Assembly (NCBI GenBank): GCA_012031475.1
Contig: JAAUTJ010000254.1
Location: 1 to 6,922, forward strand
Direction of reading: 5' to 3'
DNA: 6,922 nucleotides
From: Leptolyngbyaceae cyanobacterium SM1_3_5
GTDB taxonomy: Bacteria > Cyanobacteriota > Cyanobacteriia > Elainellales > Elainellaceae
The translations under genes were made by a program, and so were the position numbers. Shown piece after piece: positions 1 to 5,670 of this stretch (position 1 is the stretch's first letter; the number at the start of each line of letters is the position of its first letter). Under the pieces are notes generated by a model that saw only the letters and a list, made by a program, of their open reading frames with translations, did not search any database and was not told the origin of the DNA.

Positions 1-141
1 CCGCTGCCTAATAATCAAGCAGCAAACTACATTGTGGGTCGTTAACTGCTGAATGCAGAATTGATCTCTACAGGTGCAGCAATTGGCGCTGCTGAAACTG
101 GGGACGAATTGAAATCAAACCAGTCTCAAAGTCCCCCATGA
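1..141 (+). other. Unassigned open frame at left edge, interrupted by TAA
   Basis: Frame 1 is open from the window edge for 14 codons, ends in TAA at 43-45, then stays open for another 31 codons to TGA at 139-141. The translated residues look protein-like (first part ends ANYIVGR; second part includes LLNAELISTGAAIGAAETGD), so this could be the 3' end of a gene entering from the left, either ending at 43-45 or broken by the in-frame stop. The stretch is too short to separate from chance and I recognise no family. The final TGA lies inside the palindromic repeat at 126-160. Confidence 0.2.
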
Positions 142-160
142 ATGGGGGATTTAGGGGGCG
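126..160. repeat. G/C-tract palindromic repeat of cyanobacterial type
   Basis: A C5 tract (133-137) is followed by two G5 tracts (144-148 and 154-158). TCCCCCAT at 132-139 and ATGGGGGA at 142-149 are exact inverted copies separated by two bases, and a second GGGGG after ATTTA offers an alternative partner for the C tract. From memory, near-identical short elements are scattered between genes of filamentous cyanobacteria; this is recall, not a search. The RNA could fold into alternative hairpins, but no T-run follows, so it is not called as an intrinsic terminator. Confidence 0.65.
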
Positions 161-337
161 AAAAGGCATCGCATCCTCGCAATTCATCCCTCAATTCAGC
201 AATGCCCAGCAGTTTACATTTCAAATGATCAAATCGATCGCCTGATGCTTTTGCTGCACCGTAAATTCAATCGCAAAGTTCAGCCTATATTTGCTGATTG
301 TGAATGAAATACTGCTCCTAACAAATCACCAAAGCCG
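161..337. other. Intergenic leader of the four-gene + strand cluster
   Basis: No coding frame is convincing here. The region should carry the promoter of the DUF389 gene. A TATATT at 286-291 could be a -10 box, but no good -35 hexamer sits 16-18 bases upstream, so no promoter is called. A TGA at 305-307 in the DUF389 frame, with no start codon between it and 338, fixes 338 as the first possible start. There is no Shine-Dalgarno immediately before that ATG. Confidence 0.4.
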
Positions 338-1615
338 ATGCGACAGCTGCTTGTGCAAGTGCCGCAGGGATGCGGAAAAACAGTATTAGACTTTGCCGAA
401 GCCTGTGGCGGTACAAATTTGGCGCAGGTGGAAGCAGCCGGAGTGGATCGATCGATCGATTTAGTGTTCGTCCACATCTCGAATGGCAAGGTGGAAGAAC
501 TGTTGGACAAACTGCAAGACCTTCCCGACTTGAGCTTTACGCTGCTGCCAAGTGGAATCATGGCGCTGCATCCACCCGCCGATGCTGCTCCTGATCAAGT
601 TACCAATGTGGAAGAGCGCAGCCCGATCGAAATTTTCCTATCAGGCTTGCAAAGCACCGGATCTTGGAAAGGATTCTTGAGCTATGCGGCGATCGCGGGC
701 GTTGTCGTCTGGATTGGCCTGTACACCAACACGAGCTATCTGCTGGTGGCGGCGATGCTGCTGGCTCCATTTGCAGGCCCCGCGATGAATACCGCACTGG
801 CAACGGCAAGAGGCGATCGCCAACTGCTCAAGCGCAGTCTGATTCGCTATTTCGCTGCCTTGAGCGTCACCATTGTCACCACTGCCCTGCTCAGCTGGAT
901 GCTTCAGCAGCAGATCCCCACTAGTTTGATGATTGACAGCAGCCAAATTTCTGCCGTTTCCGCTTTGATTCCCTTGGCAGCGGGAGCAGCGGGAGCGCTG
1001 ACCTTAATTCAGTCCGATCGCAGCAGTTTGGTATCGGGAGCGGCGACGGGAATGCTGGTGGCGGCTTCGCTGGCTCCACCCGCAGGCATCGTTGGCATGG
1101 CAGGCGCGATCGGGCGTTGGGATCTGGTCACAAATGGAGTCTTTTTGCTGCTGCTGCAACTGGGCGGCATCAATCTTTCCGCCGCTTTGCTGTTTCGTCT
1201 GTTTGGACTTTCCACGCAGGGAACGCGCTATCAGCGGGGCAAGCGCGGCGTATTTCCGATCGCCATTGGACTCAGTGCGATCGTGCTAACCGGATTGCTG
1301 ATCTGGCAGTTTTCTAGCCCGCCCAATCTACAGCGCTCTAGCCGCGCTCAGCGGGCAAATGCTCAATTACAGCAGGTGGTTGAGCAAAGTAATTCTGTTC
1401 AGCTAATCGAATCAAACGTGCGTTTTACCAGAGCGAATATTCAGGGACAAAATACCTTGCTGTGTGTGGTGTATGTGCAGCGTCAGCCAGAGGCCGATCG
1501 ATCGCCTGAGCAGATTCGCGCCGACCTGACGCAAGCAATTCAAACTCAGTTAGCGCCAGAATTTAACGCTACGCCGCTGGTTGATGTAATTGTGTTAGAA
1601 GCACCTGGCGTTTGA
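338..1615 (+). CDS. DUF389 family integral membrane protein
   Basis: This 425-residue protein matches the DUF389 family (PF04087), polytopic membrane proteins of unknown function common in cyanobacteria. The layout is a soluble N-terminal region (about 1-105, beginning MRQLLVQVP and with VEAAGVDRS near residue 31), then about seven hydrophobic segments: roughly 112-130, 133-152, 169-189, 206-225, 231-256, 264-290 and 304-324. Helix breakers characteristic of the family sit in the second and fifth segments (LLAPFAGPAMNTA near 141-153 and LAPPAGIVG near 245-253). A soluble C-terminal domain of about 100 residues follows. ATG 338 is the first in-frame start after an upstream stop, and the N-terminus looks typical. 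The TGA overlaps or nearly touches the next gene, so the two are probably co-transcribed. The substrate is unknown; a transport or envelope role is inference. Family assignment is firm, function is not. Confidence 0.88.
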   Translation: MRQLLVQVPQGCGKTVLDFAEACGGTNLAQVEAAGVDRSIDLVFVHISNGKVEELLDKLQDLPDLSFTLLPSGIMALHPPADAAPDQVTNVEERSPIEIFLSGLQSTGSWKGFLSYAAIAGVVVWIGLYTNTSYLLVAAMLLAPFAGPAMNTALATARGDRQLLKRSLIRYFAALSVTIVTTALLSWMLQQQIPTSLMIDSSQISAVSALIPLAAGAAGALTLIQSDRSSLVSGAATGMLVAASLAPPAGIVGMAGAIGRWDLVTNGVFLLLLQLGGINLSAALLFRLFGLSTQGTRYQRGKRGVFPIAIGLSAIVLTGLLIWQFSSPPNLQRSSRAQRANAQLQQVVEQSNSVQLIESNVRFTRANIQGQNTLLCVVYVQRQPEADRSPEQIRADLTQAIQTQLAPEFNATPLVDVIVLEAPGV

Positions 1616-2433
1616 TTAATCTAATGCAACCTTTCGATCGACCTGAAAAGCAAGCCATTGAGTTTGAACAGCAGCAGATTTTACAGCAGCTTGAAGACTG
1701 GCTAGAACTGCCGATGCTCGTGCTGAGCTTGGTTTGGCTCGGTCTATTTGTCGTAGAACTCACGTGGGGACTCACGTCAATTCTAGACCGATTAAACCTC
1801 GTGATTTGGGGCATCTTTATCCTCGAATTTGTCCTCAGACTATTGCTGGCTCCACGCAAAATTGCTTATGTCAAAACGAACTGGATGACGGCAATTTCAC
1901 TGCTTTTACCTGCCTTACGAATCCTGCGGTTTGTGCGCGTTCTGCGGATTCTCCAAACGACACGAGCAGTCCGGGGTTTGCAGCTATTGCGCGTTTTGAC
2001 TCGCACCAATCGCAGTATGCGATCGCTTACAGCAACCTTTGCGCGGCGCGGATTTGGCTATGTCGTGATGTCAACCGCAATCGTTACGCTAGTTGGGGCG
2101 GCAGGGATGTATGCCTTTGAGCAGGAAGCTCCAAATGCAGCGGGATTTGATAGCTACGGCACAGCGCTTTGGTGGACAGCAATGCTGATGACCACGCTGG
2201 GATCAGATTACTTTCCGCAAACGCCCGAAGGCCGAATTCTATGCTTTTTGCTGGCACTTTATGCGTTTGCTGTGTTTGGCTTTGTGACGGCAACGTTAGC
2301 CACGTTTTTCATTGGACAAGATGCCGATGATGACGAAGCAGAAATTGCTGGAACGCGATCGATCAACGCCCTGCGAGAGGAAATTATCGCCTTACAAACT
2401 GAGATTCAAGACTTAAAACGCAATCAACAGTAA
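1612..2433 (+). CDS. Six-TM voltage-gated-type ion channel with non-canonical filter
   Basis: This 273-residue protein is a voltage-gated-superfamily ion channel subunit (Ion_trans, PF00520), expected to act as a tetramer in the cytoplasmic membrane. S1 is about 33-52 and S2 about 58-80 (with the typical acidic residue in FILEFVLRL). S3 is about 88-100. S4 is a clear voltage sensor, with Arg at 103, 106, 109, 112, 118 and 121. S5 is about 148-169 and S6 about 209-233. A C-terminal heptad-like helix (about 249-270) could form a coiled coil. The pore loop reads TTLGSDYFP (194-202), not the potassium TVGYGD, so ion selectivity cannot be called. The start is either TTG 1612, whose TTGA overlaps the upstream TGA, or ATG 1624 (residue 5), 8 nt after that stop; neither has a strong ribosome binding site. 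The gene sits between DUF389 and an MscS channel, consistent with a role in ion or turgor balance (inference). Confidence 0.85.
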   Translation: MINLMQPFDRPEKQAIEFEQQQILQQLEDWLELPMLVLSLVWLGLFVVELTWGLTSILDRLNLVIWGIFILEFVLRLLLAPRKIAYVKTNWMTAISLLLPALRILRFVRVLRILQTTRAVRGLQLLRVLTRTNRSMRSLTATFARRGFGYVVMSTAIVTLVGAAGMYAFEQEAPNAAGFDSYGTALWWTAMLMTTLGSDYFPQTPEGRILCFLLALYAFAVFGFVTATLATFFIGQDADDDEAEIAGTRSINALREEIIALQTEIQDLKRNQQ

Positions 2434-2499
2434 CCTCAGACGGAAGCCAATCCCGTTCACATTCTGTAAATTACAAATGCAACTCACGGCAATGATTCA

Positions 2500-3501
2500 A
2501 TGAATGCAGAATTTTCAGCCCTGGCAGACAAAATGCAGTCAATGTTGAATGGCTTCATTGCCCTGCTGCCAAACATGGTGCTGGCGCTGATCGTCTTTTC
2601 AATCTTCTTCTTTGTTGCGAGGGCGATTAAAAGAGTTGTCAAAAGGCTAACGCGCCATCGCCGTCAGGCTCGTAATTTGGGATTAGTGCTAGGGCGATTA
2701 GCGCAGGGTGCCACAATTTTAGTTGGCTTGTTTATTTCGCTGTCGATCGTGATTCCTTCACTCAAGGCCAATGACCTTGTACAGCTCCTTGGTATTAGCG
2801 GTGTGGCGATCGGGTTTGCTTTCCGAGATATTCTGCAAAATTTTCTATCCGGCATTCTAATTTTATTGACTGAACCGTTCCAAATTGGTGATCAAATTGT
2901 CTTTAAGGACTTTGAAGGCACAGTAGAAAATATTGAAACTCGCGCCACAACGATTAGAACTTATGATAATCGCCGGATTGTGATTCCCAATTCTGAACTA
3001 TTTACCAACTCAGTCACCGTCAATACTGCATTTGATAGTCGGCGAATGGAATACGATGTTGGAATTGGCTATGGTGACGACATTAAACAGGCGAAACGGC
3101 TGATCTATGAAGCCCTCGACGAGGTAGAGGAAATTTTGAAAGATCCCGCTCCTGATGTATTGGTGATGGAACTGGCAGAAAGTAGTGTCAATATTCGAGT
3201 GCGCTGGTGGATTAAACCGCCGCGCCGGATTGATGACTTGCGATCGCGCGACCAAGTCATCACTGCAATTAAACAAAAACTCTATGTGGAAAACGGCATT
3301 GATCTGCCTTATCCGACGCAACAAATTTTATTCCATGACCAGACGGAAGAAACTGATGGCGATCGCACCCAGCAGCGCGAAGGTTGGCCTGCGGGTAAAC
3401 AGGAAGTTCCCCAACCGCGTAGCATCAGTGGGTCACTGCGAAAACTCGCAGAAATGCGCTCTGAACGCGATGGAAATGGTCATGCAGCGAACGACAAATG
3501 A
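2500..3501 (+). CDS. MscS-family mechanosensitive ion channel
   Basis: This 333-residue protein is a small-conductance mechanosensitive channel (MS_channel, PF00924), which in this family forms a heptamer that opens under membrane tension to release solutes during hypo-osmotic shock. TM1 is about 21-42 and TM2 about 62-86. The pore-lining TM3 starts near 93 and contains the Gly/Ala packing series G101, A103, G105, A107, followed by RDILQNFLSG. The beta domain follows (EPFQIGDQI, GTVENIETR, then RRIVIPNSELFTNSV at about 158-172), then the alpha/beta vestibule to about 268 and the closing PYPTQQILFHDQ. A hydrophilic tail of about 50 residues extends past this core, making it longer than the 286-residue E. 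coli MscS. ATG 2500 lies 66 nt after the ion-channel stop and has no obvious Shine-Dalgarno. Its TGA overlaps the next gene's ATG as ATGA, implying translational coupling to DUF2254. Confidence 0.93.
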   Translation: MNAEFSALADKMQSMLNGFIALLPNMVLALIVFSIFFFVARAIKRVVKRLTRHRRQARNLGLVLGRLAQGATILVGLFISLSIVIPSLKANDLVQLLGISGVAIGFAFRDILQNFLSGILILLTEPFQIGDQIVFKDFEGTVENIETRATTIRTYDNRRIVIPNSELFTNSVTVNTAFDSRRMEYDVGIGYGDDIKQAKRLIYEALDEVEEILKDPAPDVLVMELAESSVNIRVRWWIKPPRRIDDLRSRDQVITAIKQKLYVENGIDLPYPTQQILFHDQTEETDGDRTQQREGWPAGKQEVPQPRSISGSLRKLAEMRSERDGNGHAANDK

Positions 3502-4847
3502 AAAATACAAAGCTAGTTAAATACTGGGATAATTTGCGATCGAGCTATTGGTTTTTGCCGACTTTGATCGCAAGCATTGCGTTTGTACTAGCACTCGGAT
3601 TATTAGAAATCGATCGATCCGGCAAAGCACCGGGATGGTGGTGGCTCTACACCGGAGGACCTGATGGAGCCAGATCGATGCTGTCTACGATCGCAAGCTC
3701 GATGGCGACGGTAGCGGGAACCGCATTTTCAATTACGATCGTTGCCCTGCAATTGGCGGCCTCTAATTTCGGGCCGCGCCTGCTGCGAAACTTCATGCAA
3801 GACATTGGCAATCAAGTTGTTTTAGGAACCTTCATTGGGACATTTCTCTACTGCTTGCTTGTACTGCGGAATATTCGCAGCGAGGGTTTTGATCAATTCA
3901 TTCCGCAGTTGTCGGTCACGATCGGCATTGGGTTAGCAATCGTTAGCGTTTTGGTGTTAATTTATTTCATTCATCACGCTTCAACGATTATTCAAGCTTC
4001 TCATGTGATTGCAGGTGCAAGTGACGATTTCGATCGCGCCATCGATCGCTTGTTTCCCGAACAGTTTGGACAGCAAGCACAGCATCATCAAAGACCCATT
4101 GCAGAAGTTTTGAGCGATTTCGAGACGCAATCAGCTTCTATTTGCTCCCAGCACAAAGGCTATTTACAGGCAATTGACGACGATGCCTTAATGAAAATTG
4201 CCTGTCAAGCAGAGGTGCAGCTTTGGCTCAAAACTCAACCAGGAAAATACTTGATTCCCAGTAGTCCGATCGCCTTGATTCATCCGAAAGACCATTACTC
4301 TCCTGCCCTTGCAAAGAAAATCAATCAAGCCTTTATCTATGGCAAAGAGCGTACCGAACAACAGGACGTTGCCTTTCCGATTGAACAACTGGTTGAAATT
4401 GCGCTGCGGGCGATTTCTCCAGCAGTCAATGATCCATTTACGGCGATTCGCTGCATCGATCGATTAGGTGCAGGATTCAGTCAATTAGTTCAGCGTGATT
4501 GGCCTTCACCTTACCGCTACGATAAGTCTAACCAGTTGCGAGTGATTGCTGAACCTATCAAACTAGAATCTTTGTTCGATCGCGCTTTCACTCCCATCCG
4601 CCAATATGCTCAGTCTGATTTGGCCGTCACCCTGCGCTTGCTAGAGGCGATCGCCCTAATTGCTCGCCATGCGAAAGCGCAAAACCAAAAGCGAATGTTG
4701 CGTCATCACGCCGAGATGATTTGGCGCGGTAGTCAGCAGGGTTTATCGGAAGAGTGCGATCGCACCGATGTCGAGCAATGCTATCAGCAGGTTTTGCAAA
4801 TCCTAAATTCCGAAAATTCCTTTGTCTCAGAATTCAAGCAGCTTTGA
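3498..4847 (+). CDS. DUF2254 family membrane protein
   Basis: This 449-residue protein matches DUF2254 (PF10011), bacterial membrane proteins of unknown function. It has four membrane segments in the N-terminal third (about 17-36, 60-86, 105-124 and 137-160) and a long soluble C-terminal domain. Recognisable blocks are the SMLSTIASSMATVAGTAFS region (about 60-78), LAASNFGPRLLRNFM (about 86-100), GNQVVLGTFIGTFLYCLLVLR (starting near 104), YFIHHASTIIQASHV (about 156-170) and ISPAVNDPFTAIRCIDRLG (about 306-324). The length fits a complete family member. The start overlaps the stop of the MscS gene by four bases (ATGA), so the two products are likely made from one message and in linked amounts. 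A partnership with the channel is inference from this arrangement. The function remains unknown. Confidence 0.9.
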   Translation: MKNTKLVKYWDNLRSSYWFLPTLIASIAFVLALGLLEIDRSGKAPGWWWLYTGGPDGARSMLSTIASSMATVAGTAFSITIVALQLAASNFGPRLLRNFMQDIGNQVVLGTFIGTFLYCLLVLRNIRSEGFDQFIPQLSVTIGIGLAIVSVLVLIYFIHHASTIIQASHVIAGASDDFDRAIDRLFPEQFGQQAQHHQRPIAEVLSDFETQSASICSQHKGYLQAIDDDALMKIACQAEVQLWLKTQPGKYLIPSSPIALIHPKDHYSPALAKKINQAFIYGKERTEQQDVAFPIEQLVEIALRAISPAVNDPFTAIRCIDRLGAGFSQLVQRDWPSPYRYDKSNQLRVIAEPIKLESLFDRAFTPIRQYAQSDLAVTLRLLEAIALIARHAKAQNQKRMLRHHAEMIWRGSQQGLSEECDRTDVEQCYQQVLQILNSENSFVSEFKQL

Positions 4848-4875
4848 AGCGATTTGAACAAAGCTATTTCAGCAT

Positions 4876-4889
4876 CAGTAACGTTACTG
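4876..4889. repeat. 14-bp perfect palindrome
   Basis: CAGTAACGTTACTG is its own reverse complement and lies 29 bases after the DUF2254 stop. It could be a dimeric protein binding site or part of a bidirectional 3' end signal, but the hairpin would have only about five base pairs around a four-base loop and lacks a T-run. No recognised regulator site is matched, and chance occurrence is possible. Confidence 0.3.
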
Positions 4890-4911
4890 CATTGAGCCAG
4901 CGAGCAGGATA

Positions 4912-4919
4912 GCGATCGC
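4912..4919. repeat. Intergenic HIP1 octamer
   Basis: GCGATCGC between the convergent transcription units. This octamer is a hallmark of many cyanobacterial genomes. Other copies in the window start at 689, 813, 2019, 3240, 3359, 4647, 4756, 6001 and 6759. Confidence 0.85.
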
Positions 4920-5038
4920 CAAATTCTGCTAACAATCGGGTAAGGAGTTATTTGCCCAGCCATCGATCGTCGTAAAGTTGTGATTCAACGAAAATTATCG
5001 ATTAGATGCTCCGTACTACGGCACGCACTGTTACAAAT

Positions 5039-5670
5039 TCAAGCGGGAGCTGTAGGGCGATGTAGCCAGTTAAGTACGCCCAGTGAAGCAATTGCCCCGA
5101 CAAAATGAGCCGTTATTCCTGTTGTATTTACTGCTGCAACAAAGATATCGAGCGATCGAATCACCCGATTGGGATCATAAATTGCGACCCCTTACGGCTG
5201 GGCAATAGATTTGGCGAGCAGTACGGCGATCGTGGTTCCTGTTCCCAAAATCATCAACAACATACCCGCAAATCTGGTCATGGCAGCTAATCGTAGAACA
5301 TGCATAATCTTGGCTCTTTTGGGATGAATCAGCGGGTCAAGATTGCGAAGTCGCTTAGAAAATCGAATCAGTCGAAATGCCAAATAAATGCCAAACAGCA
5401 GTACCGCAAATCCACAGACTGCCCAAAACATCCCAACGCCTAAGCCAGGAGTTGTCGCTTGAGTCGGACGCACAACTGCTCCAGGAACGTCGGGGGAGCA
5501 ACGATCGCCTGATTGAACGTCCGCCCATAAATCGCTAACAGCAACCTCACACTTGAAGCTGCTGCCAGCCCAGTTTGAATCACGAAACTTGACTATCCTG
5601 CAATTCGTAAGACTGTAGAAATTTGCTCAAGGCGATTGCTAATAGGTTGCACTTCTAGGTTGTTTTGCAT
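5039..5670 (-). pseudogene. DUF3611 family membrane protein, broken by two stops and a frameshift
   Basis: Read on the - strand from ATG 5670-5668, this encodes a DUF3611-type protein, a small membrane family of cyanobacteria and plastids with unknown function. As written it cannot be made whole. Codon 26 is TAG (5595-5593), where family members, as I recall them, have Trp (…RIAG*SSF…). A C5 run at 5496-5492 changes frame and would be in frame as C6 (…NQAIVAP|PDVPGAVV…). A TAA at 5194-5192 replaces the Gln expected after LLAKSIAQP. Beyond it the same frame continues for 50 family-like codons (GVAIYDPNRVIRSLDIF …) to TGA at 5041-5039. Restoring one C gives 633 nt, or 210 residues, a plausible family length. 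Likely membrane segments lie just after codon 26, near GMFWAVCGFAVLLFGIYLAF, near GMLLMILGTGTTIAVLLA, and at AHFVGAIASLGVLNWL. The start overlaps the AI-2E stop as TAATG. A 93-codon open piece (5473-5192, GTG start) is only its middle part. Confidence 0.85.

Larger units (their letters stand above)
4848..5038. other. Convergent intergenic region
   Basis: This is the gap between the DUF2254 stop and the distal end of the decayed DUF3611 gene on the opposite strand. It contains a 14-bp perfect palindrome and one HIP1 octamer, both listed separately. Weak inverted repeats occur at 4938-4957 (GGGTAA/TTGCCC arms) and 5011-5021 (CCGTA/TACGG arms). None is followed by a convincing T-run on either strand, so no terminator is called. 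I see no gene. Confidence 0.5.

Noticed and set aside
338..382. GCGKT near the DUF389 N-terminus as a Walker A nucleotide-binding loop
   Set aside because: The glycine needed at the start of GxxxxGK[ST] is a valine here, and no other NTPase motif follows.
280..561. Antisense open frame opposite the DUF389 gene
   Set aside because: Its translation is low-complexity, rich in Ser and Cys with no family resemblance, and it lies opposite a well-supported gene.
3010..3324. 104-codon antisense frame within the MscS gene
   Set aside because: It is a shadow of a strongly conserved coding region with no independent support.
4938..4957. GGGTAA/TTGCCC inverted repeat as a terminator for the + strand cluster
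   Set aside because: The stem is only six pairs including a G-T, and no T-run follows on either strand.
5011..5021. CCGTA-C-TACGG inverted repeat as a terminator for the - strand pair
   Set aside because: The usable stem is four pairs with a three-base loop, too weak without a clear T-run.
5105..5290. + strand open frame rich in Cys and His opposite the DUF3611 pseudogene
   Set aside because: It is the complement of recognisable DUF3611 coding sequence and has no ribosome binding site.
5192..5473. A 93-codon GTG-started - strand frame as a stand-alone small membrane protein
   Set aside because: It is the middle part of DUF3611. Family-like sequence continues upstream in another frame to ATG 5670 and downstream past the TAA to 5039, so it is a fragment of a broken gene.
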